A stretch of 64,000 bases of DNA from Streptococcus oralis (GTDB lineage: Bacteria > Bacillota > Bacilli > Lactobacillales > Streptococcaceae): the NCBI RefSeq assembly GCF_003943415.1, contig NZ_RJPK01000006.1, positions 59,737 through 123,736 on the forward strand, in the 5' to 3' direction. The notes under the pieces were generated by a model. The model was not told the origin of the DNA. It searched no databases and saw nothing but the letters and a program-made list of their open reading frames with translations. The translations under genes and the position numbers were made by a program. Of the stretch, positions 48,764-58,555 are shown one piece after another (the first letter of the stretch is position 1; every line of letters starts with the position of its first letter).

Positions 48764-51700
48764 TTACTTTCCAGTAAAGTATTGAACAGCTGATGCGAAC
48801 AGGTGCTGGTCTTTATTTCCTGGGATGTTTTGGAAAAGACCATCTTCATAACGTTCTGAGTGTCCCATTTTACCGATGATTTGACCATTCTTGCTGGTAA
48901 TTCCTTCGATAGCATTTACCGAACCATTCGGATTGTACTTAGAATCCATACTTGGTTTGCCGTCAAAGTCAACGTATTGACTGAAAATTTGACCATTGTC
49001 ACGGAGCTCCGCGAATTCTTCAGCCGTCACGACAAATTTCCCTTCACCGTGCGAAACAGGGATAGCATGGATATCACCCACTTGCACGCCAGCCAACCAT
49101 GGCGAATTGGTATTGGCAATCCGAGTTTCCACCATCTTGGCCACGTGCTGGTTGGCATCATTGTAGAAAAGGGTTGGACTAGTACTGCTGGCATCCTCGA
49201 AGTTCCCGTATGGAAGAAGACCTGATTTGACCAAGGCTTGGAATCCATTACAGATACCGATAATCAAGCCACCACGAGCGATAAAACTATCAATGGCTGC
49301 ACGCACTTTTTCATTGAGCAGGATATTGACAATAAATTTAGCTGATCCATCTGGCTCGTCCGCAGCTGAGAAACCACCTGCAAAGAAGAGGATGTTAGCC
49401 TTGCCGATATTGTCAACCATGGTTTCAACTGACTTGACAATGGCTTCTTCATTCAGGGTCACGAATGGCACCAAGTTGACCTCTGCTCCTTCTTTTTCGA
49501 AGGCCTTGGCTGAATCATATTCTGAGTTGGTTCCTGGGAAGACTGGGATGTAAACCACTGGTTTTTCAATAGTTTCTTTAGCTTTGATGACTGCGGTAGA
49601 AGCGACAGCTGGAACTTCTTCCAATTCTGTAGCTTGGGCAAATTCTGTTGGATAAACTTCTTCCAGTTTTCCTTGGAAAGCACTGTCAAGCTTGTGTCCA
49701 TCTAGCTTCACACTGTTGACAAGGAGTGTAAAGTCTGATGTCGTTTGACCGATTTTCTCCACTCCAGCAATTTCTTCAGGAGAGGTGAAGACAAATCCGC
49801 CTAGCTGAGCTGTTAATGCCGTTTCAAGTTCAGTCAAGGTTACCTCTGCACCGATATGATTCCCAAAGATAGCAAGAGCTAAGCTTTCAATGACACCGCC
49901 GTATTTGACAGCTGATGCAGATGTTACTTTATGGCCAGCTTGGATGGCTTCAAACTGAGCAAAGTTTTGCTTGATCAAGTCAAAATCAATCTCTTGTGCC
50001 AAGGCTTGACCTGGAATGTAGTAGATGTTTTCACCAACATTCTTGAACTCAGGAGAGAGGACCTTACGGCTATCTGCCGTCGTCACCCCAAAGGCAACCA
50101 AGGTTGGCGGTACGGTCAATTCTTCAAAGGTACCAGACATAGAGTCCTTCCCACCGATAGATGGCAAGCCAAGTTGGATTTGTGCTTCGATAGAGCCTAG
50201 AAGAGCCGCTACTGGCTGACCAAAACGCTCAGCTTGCTTGTCCATGCGCTCAAAATACTCTTGGTAAGAGAAACGAGCCTTGGACCAGTTTGCACCAGTA
50301 GCCACCAAACGAGCAGTTGCTTCGATAACCGCATAAGCAGCACCGTGGTATGGAGACCATTCTGCCACATAAGGGTTAAATCCTTGCGCCATGACTGACG
50401 CAGTATGAGTCACACCGTGTTGAACTGGCAATTTCTGCACAGATGCCTCAGTTGGTGTGAGTTGGTAGCGACCACCAAGTGGGTGATTAACCGTTGAACG
50501 ACCGACCGAGCAGTCAAAGATGGTCTGCAAGCCTTTTTGACTCGCATGGTTCAAATCAGACAGAACCACAAGGGTATCAGCTTCAAGTGTGTCAGCATTG
50601 GTTGTGCGTTCTTCTGGAAGTTTGGCATCCTTGTCCACAACCTTGGCATCAACGACTACGCGCACACCGTTTGTATCAAGGAAACGACGTTCCAAGTCGA
50701 CAATGATTTCACCATTCCAGTGCATGACAAGATTTGGTTTTTCAGTCACTGTTGCCACAACAACAGCGTCAATATTTTCTTTATTACATTCCGCAACGAA
50801 GGCATCTACGTCTTCAGGACGCACCACAACTGCCATCCGTTCCTGTGATTCAGAAATGGCAATTTCTGTACCGTTCAAACCTTGGTATTTAAGAGGCACT
50901 TTATTAAGGTCGATTTCAAGACCATCTGCCAATTCACCGATAGCCACACAGACACCACCAGCACCAAAGTCGTTGGATTTCTTGATAAGACGAGTGACAT
51001 CGCCATTACGGAAAAGACGTTGAATCTTGCGTTCTTCGATGGCATTCCCTTTTTGAACCTCAGCACCAGCAGTCTCTACAGACTCAACCGTTTGAACCTT
51101 GGAAGACCCTGTCGCACCACCGACACCATCACGCCCAGTCTTACCACCGAGCAAGATAATCACGTCACCGGCTTCCGGTTTTTCACGGACAACATTGCCC
51201 TTAGGAGCCGCACCAACAACTGCACCTAGCTCCATGCGTTTAGCTACAAATCCTGGGTGGAAGTATTCACGAACGTAAGTCGTCGCAAGCCCAATCTGGT
51301 TACCATATGAAGAATAACCATGAGCCGCTGTTTTAGAAATGACTTGTTGTGGCAATTTCCCAGCACGCGTTTCTGAAATCGGAGCTGTAATATCACCAGC
51401 ACCTGAGATACGCATAGCTTGGTAAACGTAGGAACGGCCTGACAATGGGTCACGAATAGCCCCACCGATACAGGTAGCAGCACCACCAAATGGCTCAATC
51501 TCCGTTGGGTGATTGTGGGTTTCGTTTTTAAACATGAGGAGCCAAGGTTCCTTGACACCATCAACGTCCACTTCAATTTCAACCGAGCATGCATTGATTT
51601 CGTCAGACACTTCCATATCGTCCAAACGACCATTAGCACGCTCATAACGACCGAAAATAGTTGCCATATCCATCAAGGTTTGTGGCTTTTCAGACCGACC

Positions 51701-52489
51701 TAGTTCCTCACGCATGGCAATATACTTGTCATAAGTCGCTTGCAATTGCTTTTGGAATTTAGAAGCTGAGAAATCAATGTGTTTCAACTCGGTCTCAAAA
51801 GTCGTGTGACGGCAGTGGTCAGACCAGTAAGTGTCCAAAACCTTGAGTTCCGTCTCCGTCGGCACGCGCCCGATTGATTTGAAATAGTCTTGGATAAAGA
51901 GCAAATCATCCACTTCCATGGCCATCCCTTGCTCGGCCTTGTAGCGAGCAAAGTTGTCTGCTGTATAGCTTTCAAAGAAAGTCAATTTAGGAATGGTCTT
52001 GTCCGACTCTGAAAATTCCTGCTTGGCAATCCCTGTCGTGATGTCCTTGAAACGAGAATCAACTGGATTGAGCAAGTAGTTCTTGACCGCCTCTAACTCA
52101 GTCGCATCAATATCTTTATTGACCAGATAAAGCTGGGCTGTGTTGACTGTTACATCACTTGAACTTCCCAGTAAAAGCAAGGCTTCCTGTGAAGAAACTG
52201 CACGCTGGTCAAATTGACCAGGCAGGCTTTCAATGGCAAAGAAAGCATAGTTGGCAAGATCCGCTTGCACGGCCGCTTCGTCCAAGACATGATCCGTCAC
52301 CTGCTCAGAGAAGATGTGTTTTTCCGCAGGTGCAAACAAGTTCTCTGCCAAATCAAAGACATCATAAACCTGCACAATGCGAATACTTTTTAAGGTTGAA
52401 AGTCCCAAGTTGTGCTGGAGCTCCCTTACCAAACTCTCTGACTTGACCTGAAAATCAGCCTTTTTCTCAACAAAAATACGTTTATCCAT
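48764..52489 (-). CDS. purL: FGAM synthase, single-chain large form
   Basis: A 1241-residue single chain containing the parts that Bacillus splits into PurS, PurQ and PurL. The ATG at 52487-52489 is preferred over TTG one codon earlier. It has an N-terminal PurS-like region, two AIRS-like ATP-binding halves (FKNETHNHPTEIEPFGGAAT; GGKTGRDGVGGATGSSK; SIGGKDSMSGTFEEL), and a C-terminal glutaminase (about 990-1241) with nucleophile Cys in GICNGFQ and the His-Glu region SHGEGKFV. It follows purC. Confidence 0.97.
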   Translation of the reverse strand: MDKRIFVEKKADFQVKSESLVRELQHNLGLSTLKSIRIVQVYDVFDLAENLFAPAEKHIFSEQVTDHVLDEAAVQADLANYAFFAIESLPGQFDQRAVSSQEALLLLGSSSDVTVNTAQLYLVNKDIDATELEAVKNYLLNPVDSRFKDITTGIAKQEFSESDKTIPKLTFFESYTADNFARYKAEQGMAMEVDDLLFIQDYFKSIGRVPTETELKVLDTYWSDHCRHTTFETELKHIDFSASKFQKQLQATYDKYIAMREELGRSEKPQTLMDMATIFGRYERANGRLDDMEVSDEINACSVEIEVDVDGVKEPWLLMFKNETHNHPTEIEPFGGAATCIGGAIRDPLSGRSYVYQAMRISGAGDITAPISETRAGKLPQQVISKTAAHGYSSYGNQIGLATTYVREYFHPGFVAKRMELGAVVGAAPKGNVVREKPEAGDVIILLGGKTGRDGVGGATGSSKVQTVESVETAGAEVQKGNAIEERKIQRLFRNGDVTRLIKKSNDFGAGGVCVAIGELADGLEIDLNKVPLKYQGLNGTEIAISESQERMAVVVRPEDVDAFVAECNKENIDAVVVATVTEKPNLVMHWNGEIIVDLERRFLDTNGVRVVVDAKVVDKDAKLPEERTTNADTLEADTLVVLSDLNHASQKGLQTIFDCSVGRSTVNHPLGGRYQLTPTEASVQKLPVQHGVTHTASVMAQGFNPYVAEWSPYHGAAYAVIEATARLVATGANWSKARFSYQEYFERMDKQAERFGQPVAALLGSIEAQIQLGLPSIGGKDSMSGTFEELTVPPTLVAFGVTTADSRKVLSPEFKNVGENIYYIPGQALAQEIDFDLIKQNFAQFEAIQAGHKVTSASAVKYGGVIESLALAIFGNHIGAEVTLTELETALTAQLGGFVFTSPEEIAGVEKIGQTTSDFTLLVNSVKLDGHKLDSAFQGKLEEVYPTEFAQATELEEVPAVASTAVIKAKETIEKPVVYIPVFPGTNSEYDSAKAFEKEGAEVNLVPFVTLNEEAIVKSVETMVDNIGKANILFFAGGFSAADEPDGSAKFIVNILLNEKVRAAIDSFIARGGLIIGICNGFQALVKSGLLPYGNFEDASSTSPTLFYNDANQHVAKMVETRIANTNSPWLAGVQVGDIHAIPVSHGEGKFVVTAEEFAELRDNGQIFSQYVDFDGKPSMDSKYNPNGSVNAIEGITSKNGQIIGKMGHSERYEDGLFQNIPGNKDQHLFASAVQYFTGK

Positions 52490-52555
52490 CAATTCTTATT
52501 CCTTTATTTCAGCTCTTGCAATGTTCCCAACGACCTTGAGAGTCTTGCAAACCGA

Positions 52556-53263
52556 TTATTTCAATCCTTGCAACTTCTCCCAGACGATCTCATAAACGTC
52601 TGTTAATTCACCTAGCCCCCTACGGAAAACATCCTTGTCCATGTGGTTGCCATCTGCGTCCCACAAACGGCAGTTATCTGGTGAAAATTCGTCTGCCAAG
52701 ATAATCTTACCATCCTTGTCAAAACCGAACTCTAGCTTAAAGTCAATCAATTTAAGTCCAATCTCAGCAAACCAAGCCTTTAAAAGTTCATTGATACGAC
52801 GGGTTTCTTCCTTCAAGTAAGCAATCTGCTGGTCATCTGCAATCTTTAGGAATTTCACATGCTCATCATTGATAAACGGATCATCCAAATCATCATTTTT
52901 ATAGTAAAATTCGACAATCGGAGTCTCAAATGCGATGCCCTCATCAACGCCAAAACGTTTTGAAAAGGATCCAGCCGTGTAGTTGCGGAGCACAACTTCT
53001 AGAGGAATAATCTCAACCTTTTTATTGAGTTGTTCCGTATCCGAAAGTTTCTCCACAAAGTGAGTCGCTACACCAGCAGCATTCAACTTTTCAAAAATAA
53101 AAGATGAAATCTGATTATTTAAAACTCCCTTGCCCGCAATCTGCTCCTTCTTGACACCGTTGAAAGCAGTCGCCTGGTCCTTGTAAGTTGAAATAATGAG
53201 ATTTTCATCCTCAGTTGTATAGATATCCTTGGCTTTTCCCGAATAGATCAATTCTTTTGACAT
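52556..53263 (-). CDS. purC: SAICAR synthetase
   Basis: A 235-residue enzyme that joins CAIR and aspartate. Family marks: [35 protein letters not shown], and LIDFKLEFG with [17 protein letters not shown]. It is the first gene of the pur cluster in this direction, with a promoter and PurBox-like sites upstream. Confidence 0.97.
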   Translation of the reverse strand: MSKELIYSGKAKDIYTTEDENLIISTYKDQATAFNGVKKEQIAGKGVLNNQISSFIFEKLNAAGVATHFVEKLSDTEQLNKKVEIIPLEVVLRNYTAGSFSKRFGVDEGIAFETPIVEFYYKNDDLDDPFINDEHVKFLKIADDQQIAYLKEETRRINELLKAWFAEIGLKLIDFKLEFGFDKDGKIILADEFSPDNCRLWDADGNHMDKDVFRRGLGELTDVYEIVWEKLQGLK

Positions 53264-53266
53264 TTT

Positions 53267-53338
53267 AAAGTTCGCCTTTCATATTTCTTTACTTCATTCT
53301 ACTACAAAATAACGGAAATAGCAAGAATTTGCGAACGA
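53267..53338 (-). promoter_or_regulatory. purC promoter with PurBox-like sites
   Basis: Minus strand: -35 TTGCTA (53319-53324), a 17-base spacer and -10 TAGAAT (53296-53301). AAAGGCGAACTTT at 53267-53279 on the minus strand matches the PurBox AWWWCCGAACWWT at 11 of 13 positions, and a weaker, oppositely oriented AATTTGCGAACGA lies at 53326-53338, next to the -35. PurR regulation of pur genes is known in related lactic acid bacteria; the sites here are imperfect. Confidence 0.5.
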
Positions 53339-53368
53339 CGGCGAAGGTAGCTCTTTTTAACATTAAGA

Positions 53369-53400
53369 AAAACTGTAAAATCGAAACATTTTACAGTTTT
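53369..53400. terminator. Terminator between comB and purC
   Basis: A perfect 13-bp stem (AAAACTGTAAAAT with its complement, six-base loop), about 30 bases after the comB stop, A/T rich on both sides. Confidence 0.75.
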
Positions 53401-53430
53401 AAAAGTATAATATTGCGTTAAAGACAAACA

Positions 53431-54780
53431 TTATTCTCTATTCAAAAATTGATCCCAATAATAGCGCAAATAACTCTTCTTTCCTGTGATTAGTGTCAAA
53501 CGTCCTTCTGAACCGTAGCGAAGTTTTTCTGCCTGTTCAGGAGCCAGACTTGTCTCTGCCTCTATTTTAAAGAAATTTCCCTTTTCAGTCTTGGTAGCTG
53601 TCGCATCAATATTCGTAATCGCAGAAACAAGAACGAGCTCTTTGTTGGCATCCTTGTTTGTAGTAAAACGGATAGAATCACCTACCTTAAGTCTTGCAAC
53701 ATCTTTTGAACTGAGATAAGCTGTGAGTTTGGTTTTTCTTTCTCGTTCCAAGGCCGGGTAGAGTTGGGCTAGCAGGGTTCCTTCTGCAACCATGGTAGAA
53801 TCACTGGTCTCAGGATTAAGGTGAAGTACCCCATCCTCGCTTGCTGTAATCTTCCCCTTATCTAGGAGACCTCCTTGGACTTTCTTACCCGACTCCGCTT
53901 CTAAAATTTTCTGATCCAAAAGGGTTAATTCCTGACCGACTTTGACTAGGTGCTGGGACTTAAGGGATTCAAGCTGACTATCCAGTCCACTTGCGTAGGC
54001 TTGTTGAGCTCCAGATCCCGCATACTGTACACGATAAGTAGCTAAACTAGACTCTAGCTGGGCAATTTGAGCATCCACCTGTGCAATAACTTGCGATTTA
54101 GCTTGCGGATCTTCTCCAGCTTGGTTTTTATAGGTCTGGTAAAAAGAGTAGGCTGGATTCTGACTATCCAGTTGATCTCCCTTTTCAATCGCTGACTTAG
54201 CTGTGTTGTAGTCTCGGATTTTATCCTGTGTTTGTCTGATAAGATTGCCAATCTCGGACTGACTCTGACTTGCTGCCGCATTCTGTGAGGAGATGCTGGC
54301 ATTTTGCTGAGAAACATTACTCCTAAGACTACTAGCTTGGCTGAGATAGTCTCGAAACATCTCCTGATAACCAAACTTATCCGCCTCTGGAAATTGATCA
54401 CTCCCCTCTTTCAAACTGGAGTGCAAATAACCCAACTGCTTTTTTTGATCCTTAAACATCTCCAACTGACTGGTGTATGCTTCAACCTGAACAGCTTCCG
54501 CCCCTTGCTGGTACTGAACCAGTAGATCTCCCTGCTTGACTAGTTTGTTTTCTTCTAGATAATTGGCCACGATGCGTTGATTGCTAGTCGACTGGATGTT
54601 GGCAATGATCCGACTAGGTTCGACAGTAGCTCGGGTAGACAAACTAATCTCCTTCTCTGCATAAACTGCAAAGCCAAGTAAAAACACGAGCAGAAGAAAC
54701 ATGGGTACAATCACCCGACTGGAAAAATTATGGTAACGACGATGGTAAAACTCCGCACTTTCTAAAAATTCTGGTTTCAT
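53431..54780 (-). CDS. comB: Competence peptide export accessory protein ComB
   Basis: A 449-residue membrane-fusion/HlyD-like partner of ComA. A cytoplasmic tail and one membrane helix (about 21-42, [20 protein letters not shown]) precede a biotinyl-lipoyl-like region, a long Gln/Ser-rich coiled coil (about 115-290) and a beta-barrel end. It starts 12 bases after comA. ComAB cleaves and exports CSP and can also export double-glycine bacteriocins. Confidence 0.96.
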   Translation of the reverse strand: MKPEFLESAEFYHRRYHNFSSRVIVPMFLLLVFLLGFAVYAEKEISLSTRATVEPSRIIANIQSTSNQRIVANYLEENKLVKQGDLLVQYQQGAEAVQVEAYTSQLEMFKDQKKQLGYLHSSLKEGSDQFPEADKFGYQEMFRDYLSQASSLRSNVSQQNASISSQNAAASQSQSEIGNLIRQTQDKIRDYNTAKSAIEKGDQLDSQNPAYSFYQTYKNQAGEDPQAKSQVIAQVDAQIAQLESSLATYRVQYAGSGAQQAYASGLDSQLESLKSQHLVKVGQELTLLDQKILEAESGKKVQGGLLDKGKITASEDGVLHLNPETSDSTMVAEGTLLAQLYPALERERKTKLTAYLSSKDVARLKVGDSIRFTTNKDANKELVLVSAITNIDATATKTEKGNFFKIEAETSLAPEQAEKLRYGSEGRLTLITGKKSYLRYYWDQFLNRE

Positions 54781-54792
54781 CTTCTCCTCTTT

Positions 54793-56946
54793 CTAGCTAT
54801 TGACCAAATGAGCGTAAAATCCACCTCGAGCAAGCAAGTCTGCATGGGTACCTTCTTCGACAATCTTGCCCTGATCCAAGACAACAACTTTCTCTGTCCG
54901 CTCAGCAATGGTCAAGCGGTGGGCGATGAAAATCAAGGTCTTGTCCAAAGCCATGAGATTATCCACGATCCGCTTCTCTGTCAAAATATCCAGACTGCTA
55001 GTTGCCTCATCCAAGATCAAGACAGGTGCATCCGTCAAGAGAGCACGCGCCAAAGCGATTCGCTGCCGTTGTCCGCCAGAAATTCCAGCTCCGTCCGAAG
55101 TCAACTCTGTCTGGTAATTCAGTGGCATGCGCTCAATATCTTCCCGAATCTCAGCTAACTCGACTGCTCGCAGAACATCCTCCTGTGTCGTCCCCTCCTT
55201 GGCTCCAAGGAGAAGATTCTCCAAAATCGTCCCGTTAAAGACATAAGGCTGTTGAGGCAGATAGTTAATGTACTGGCGCAAAGCTTTTTTATCAATCTGA
55301 TTGAGATTGACACCACCCAGACTAATCTCTCCCTGACTTGGATCGTAAAAATTAACCATCATCTTGGCCAAGGTGGTCTTTCCCGACCCTGAAATCCCCA
55401 CGAAAGCCATCTTAGATCCTTTCGGAATGGTCAAATTGATATCCGACAAGACGTCACGACCATAGCCATACTTATAGTGAACCTGCTTGAAGGTCATCTC
55501 TCCCTTCATCATGCTCAGATCTTCTACCGTTTTCTTCTCCTCAAACTCCGAAGCTACTAGATAAACCTCATTTAAGCGATTATTGGCAACCTGCGCTGTC
55601 TGAAGTTTGGTTTGTAGGTTGATGATATTTTCCAAAGGATTGGTAAAGTAAACAAGCAAAGTATTATAGGTAATCAGCTGACCCAAACTCATCTTGCCAT
55701 CCATGACGAGAACTGCTCCCATCCAGAGAACGGCAACATTGAGCAGGAGCTGAGCAACTTTTTTCAATGCCTTTTGCTGACTTTCTGCCCGACTATAGGT
55801 AAAAGATTTTTTCAGATAAGCTACAAATTCCTTATCAATCTTTTGATAGCGTGAACTTTCACTAGTCAAAGATTTAATAGTCTCAATACCGTTGATGTCC
55901 TCGATGATAGAAGAAGACAGAACTGCATTGGCTTCCATAGTGTCCCGATTCATCTTTTCAAAAGGCTTCATAAAGGCAAAGATAATCACTGTATAGATGG
56001 GAAGTGCAAGCAGACTAATGAAAAAGAGCGTCATATTTTGTGAAAACAAGACAAGCGAAATAATCAAAATCGTCGACACATCTAAAAAGATAGACAAGAT
56101 GGTCGAAGCTAGCGCATCAATGATACTATTAGCATCCGTAAAACGAGATACAATCTCTCCTGTCCTGCGTGTCGCAAAAAAGGACATCGGCAGGTGAAAA
56201 ACATGCTTGATGTAGGACAAAATCACGTCAATTGACAAGCGTTGCCCAAGGACCAGCAAGAGATACTCCTGAGCATAAGACAAAATCTGCTGGAGAATAT
56301 AGACGATGACCAAACCAATAGAAATAATTCCTAGCGTCGTACGCATCTGGTCTGGTACGTAACTATCAATGATGGACTGAAGATAATAAGAACCTACAAT
56401 GTTGATCAGGGTTACCAAGAGTGTCGCTAGGACGATATTGGTAATTAAGCCACGCTGTTTGAGTAAGATTGGCAAGAAGGATAGGAGCCCCTGTTTTTTC
56501 TCCTTATGGGGCTTATAGTCCGGAGATGGCGCCATAAAGAGACTGACCCCTGTCCACTCTTGCGCAAATCGCTCACGGGAAATCTTGGTCAGCTTGACAC
56601 CAGGATCTGGATCAGCGATATGGATGGTCTTCTTATCCTGACCTATCACCACATAATAGTGGAGCAATTTGCCTTCCTTGAGCACATGAGCCACAAAAGG
56701 AAAGGTCAAATCTGGCAAGTCAAAGAGCGTCATATCCGCCTTGATCGCTCGCGTCTCAAAGCCAATCTCCTCTGCCACCTTGACCAAGCCCAAAGCCGTC
56801 GTCCCATCCATGGTCGTCTTGGCCAACTCTCGTAGATGAGCCAAGGAGTAATAACTGCCGTAGTAGCCAAAGACCATTGCTAATGAAGCTACACCGCAGT
56901 CCATCTGATCCACCTGAGGACGATAGTGTCTTTTCCCAAATTTCAT
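54793..56946 (-). CDS. comA: Competence peptide/bacteriocin ABC transporter-peptidase ComA
   Basis: A 717-residue peptidase-containing exporter from ATG 56944-56946 (GGAG upstream). The C39 peptidase has Cys17 in QMDCGVASLAM, His96 in LHYYVV and Asp112 in IADPDPG. Six membrane helices follow, then an ATPase with Walker A GISGSGKTTL, signature SGGQRQR and Walker B VLILDEATSSLD. It removes double-glycine leaders while exporting. A ComE-type direct repeat lies upstream. The bacteriocin-like peptides further upstream have matching double-glycine leaders and are likely substrates. Confidence 0.97.
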   Translation of the reverse strand: MKFGKRHYRPQVDQMDCGVASLAMVFGYYGSYYSLAHLRELAKTTMDGTTALGLVKVAEEIGFETRAIKADMTLFDLPDLTFPFVAHVLKEGKLLHYYVVIGQDKKTIHIADPDPGVKLTKISRERFAQEWTGVSLFMAPSPDYKPHKEKKQGLLSFLPILLKQRGLITNIVLATLLVTLINIVGSYYLQSIIDSYVPDQMRTTLGIISIGLVIVYILQQILSYAQEYLLLVLGQRLSIDVILSYIKHVFHLPMSFFATRRTGEIVSRFTDANSIIDALASTILSIFLDVSTILIISLVLFSQNMTLFFISLLALPIYTVIIFAFMKPFEKMNRDTMEANAVLSSSIIEDINGIETIKSLTSESSRYQKIDKEFVAYLKKSFTYSRAESQQKALKKVAQLLLNVAVLWMGAVLVMDGKMSLGQLITYNTLLVYFTNPLENIINLQTKLQTAQVANNRLNEVYLVASEFEEKKTVEDLSMMKGEMTFKQVHYKYGYGRDVLSDINLTIPKGSKMAFVGISGSGKTTLAKMMVNFYDPSQGEISLGGVNLNQIDKKALRQYINYLPQQPYVFNGTILENLLLGAKEGTTQEDVLRAVELAEIREDIERMPLNYQTELTSDGAGISGGQRQRIALARALLTDAPVLILDEATSSLDILTEKRIVDNLMALDKTLIFIAHRLTIAERTEKVVVLDQGKIVEEGTHADLLARGGFYAHLVNS

Positions 56947-56992
56947 ATCCATCTCCTTTTTTCTAACAATCTCTTAAAAACTTTGTAAGATT

Positions 56993-57059
56993 ATTTTAAC
57001 CAAACGAAGAAGAAATCGGAAAATTATTTCTGAAAAAACAATATTCATACCTGAACAGC
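56993..57059 (-). promoter_or_regulatory. comA promoter with ComE-type direct repeat
   Basis: Minus strand: GCTGTTCAG (57051-57059), 12 bases, then TTTTTTCAG (57030-57038). The two 9-bp repeats at 21-base spacing fit the ComE consensus ACANTTCAG-N12-ACANTTCAG at 7 and 6 of 9 positions. TAAAAT (56993-56998) is the -10, without a good -35. This is the expected early-competence arrangement. Confidence 0.65.
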
Positions 57060-57074
57060 ACTTTTAGTCAAAGC

Positions 57075-57100
57075 AAATAGGCAGAACAAGTGTCCTGCCT
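57075..57100 (-). terminator. Hairpin at the end of the small-gene operon
   Basis: Stem AGGCAG with its complement and a ten-base loop, 12 bases past the last small gene, with a modest T content on the minus strand. Confidence 0.5.
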
Positions 57101-57111
57101 AGATCATTCAA

Positions 57112-57306
57112 TTACAAAGATTTCTTACCTTTCCCACTTCTTTTGTGAATGGTGTATAAAACGATAAACGAAAACACAGGTGGTACCAGATAACTACTTT
57201 CACTCATTGTCACCTGAAATCCAAGAGTTGCTAGTATCGTAAAGATGAGAATATTCATTAAAAATAGAAAAATAAATACAATGAAGGATTTTAAAATCTT
57301 ATTCAT
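57112..57306 (-). CDS. Small membrane protein, immunity-like
   Basis: A 64-residue protein from ATG 57304-57306 with two membrane helices (about 8-30 and 40-55) and a Lys/Arg-rich tail (HKRSGKGKKSL). Size and layout fit bacteriocin immunity proteins of Blp-like loci. It is the last gene of the small-gene row and overlaps the previous gene by eight bases. Confidence 0.6.
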   Translation of the reverse strand: MNKILKSFIVFIFLFLMNILIFTILATLGFQVTMSESSYLVPPVFSFIVLYTIHKRSGKGKKSL

Positions 57307-57520
57307 TTCGGTTCTCATTACTTTCTTTACTTTCTCTTTTGAGAATAGTATGGTATTTTACCGCTATGTAAATGATTAAAAGAAGTAGGGGATAAGAGAA
57401 TAAGTCTGAGACTTCCATGAAATTTACACTATACTTCCCTGGTAATAGCCTATAGTCCATTAAAACTTGAAGGATAGAAAGTACAATGCGTACTAGTAGA
57501 AGACCCCCTAATAAGATCAC
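57299..57520 (-). CDS. Small membrane protein with a possible N-terminal frameshift
   Basis: The frame encodes two membrane helices (LLGGLLLVRIVLSILQVLM; SYPLLLLIIYIAVKYH) and a polar tail. It can only begin at GTG 57518-57520, which has no binding site. An ATG at 57532-57534 with a good GGAAGG site is one base out of frame across a run of six A; a seventh A would give MLKKE joined to VILLGG. So it is either slightly broken or switched by slippage. Probably an immunity-like protein. Confidence 0.5.
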   Translation of the reverse strand: MILLGGLLLVRIVLSILQVLMDYRLLPGKYSVNFMEVSDLFSYPLLLLIIYIAVKYHTILKRESKESNENRNE

Positions 57521-57630
57521 TTCTTTTTTAACATACGGACACCTTCCTCACTAAATGCAGATTATGGTTCATTGGTCTAACACTCCAAGATTTATTTTAT
57601 GCTGGAGCTACAGAGATCAGACTCATGTTG

Positions 57631-57840
57631 TCATCGTTTGTTATCTTTTTCTTCACTTCTATAAAGTAAGATAAAGGTCATCAAGAATAATGAAATCGTA
57701 GGTATATCAAAATATTCAAACCATGTAGGTAGATTTATTTTGTTTACATCAGCTACGATTCTAATAATTAGATAAGCCATCGAGCTAAATAATACAGTGG
57801 TCTCTAGCCAAGCTTTGCGTAGTAATTGAACAACTTTCAT
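57631..57840 (-). CDS. Small membrane protein, immunity-like
   Basis: A 69-residue protein from ATG 57838-57840, chosen for GGAG six bases upstream. Two membrane helices (about 12-32 and 47-62) are separated by a short polar loop NKINLPTWFEYFD; the tail is charged. No known family. Part of the row of tiny two-helix proteins downstream of the bacteriocin-like genes. Confidence 0.6.
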   Translation of the reverse strand: MKVVQLLRKAWLETTVLFSSMAYLIIRIVADVNKINLPTWFEYFDIPTISLFLMTFILLYRSEEKDNKR

Positions 57841-57864
57841 CCCAAACTCCAATCTGATAGTCCA

Positions 57865-58053
57865 TCAATTTCCAATCTTGCTTTCTTTTGTTTTGTACTT
57901 GTATCCTACATAAAACAACCCAAGCAGAATCGGATAGGTTTCTGGATAAAATAGGGTATTGATCGGATTTTTCAAAATCAAATACGTTACGATGTAGATA
58001 ATAAGCGATACGATAAAATACCCCTCAGCAAATCCTAATAAGAATTGTTTCAT
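57865..58053 (-). CDS. Small membrane protein, immunity-like
   Basis: A 62-residue protein with two membrane helices (about 4-26 and 38-52) and a basic end YKYKTKESKIGN. ATAGGAG lies ahead of the ATG. A terminator-like hairpin at 58076-58098 sits just upstream, so expression requires read-through or its own promoter. Confidence 0.6.
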   Translation of the reverse strand: MKQFLLGFAEGYFIVSLIIYIVTYLILKNPINTLFYPETYPILLGLFYVGYKYKTKESKIGN

Positions 58054-58075
58054 GGTAGACTCCTATTTACCTGAT

Positions 58076-58098
58076 AAGAAAGGCGGAAAAACTCCGCC
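58076..58098 (-). terminator. Internal terminator of the bacteriocin-like operon
   Basis: Stem GGCGGA with its complement, five-base loop, and a TTTCTT tail on the minus strand, 27 bases after the stop of the 58125-58346 gene. Confidence 0.6.
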
Positions 58099-58124
58099 AT
58101 TCACATGCACAAAATCCTTTTCAT

Positions 58125-58346
58125 TCAGATTGATCTTTTATAGTTTTGATTATCTTTTGACAAATCTTTACAAAAAATACCAAAATAGCCAGAAGCAAGC
58201 AAGCCAACTAAAGTCCATTGCCAATCAAAGGATACTAATGAACCTGTACGAATCACATGAAGCGCAAGATGCAGGCCGATTGCCAACAAAGGAAATACAG
58301 TGGCTAATTTAGGTAAGAGTGTGTTGAGATTAATGTTGTGATTCAT
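58125..58346 (-). CDS. Small membrane protein
   Basis: A 73-residue protein with two membrane helices (about 13-31 and 44-60) and a basic tail (KDLSKDNQNYKRSI). It lies 38 bases after the third bacteriocin-like gene. A GGAAATTAACC stretch precedes the ATG. Its place next to a peptide gene suggests an immunity protein. Confidence 0.6.
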   Translation of the reverse strand: MNHNINLNTLLPKLATVFPLLAIGLHLALHVIRTGSLVSFDWQWTLVGLLASGYFGIFCKDLSKDNQNYKRSI

Positions 58347-58384
58347 GGTTAATTTCCTTACCTACTTTATCCCAAATTTTTAGC

Positions 58385-58540
58385 TTAACGTCTACTTCCT
58401 AGATAACGCCCATACATATAAGAAGCTACTCCTAATATACCCCAAGCTATTGCTGTGGAAGTAGTGACAACGAAGCCTCCTTCAGTAAGAGCCAAATCTG
58501 CTTCTGTCATGATGTCAAATTTTTCATCCAGTTTTTTCAT
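58385..58540 (-). CDS. Double-glycine bacteriocin-like peptide 3
   Basis: A 51-residue precursor. The leader MKKLDEKFDIMTEADLALTE ends in Gly-Gly (residues 21-22), with hydrophobic spacing before it as C39 peptidases require. The mature part of 29 residues has a Ser/Thr-rich start, a GxxxA-type helix (AWGILGVASYMYG) and a basic end RYLGSRR. A GGAGAGAG site precedes it. Resembles class IIb two-peptide bacteriocins; likely processed by ComAB or BlpAB. Confidence 0.8.
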   Translation of the reverse strand: MKKLDEKFDIMTEADLALTEGGFVVTTSTAIAWGILGVASYMYGRYLGSRR

Positions 58541-58555
58541 TTTTCTCTCTCCTTT

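Noticed and set aside
53767-54500. Coiled-coil of ComB as a separate gene in other frames
   Set aside because: The alternative frames here are shadows of a Gln/Ser-rich coiled coil and have no start signals.
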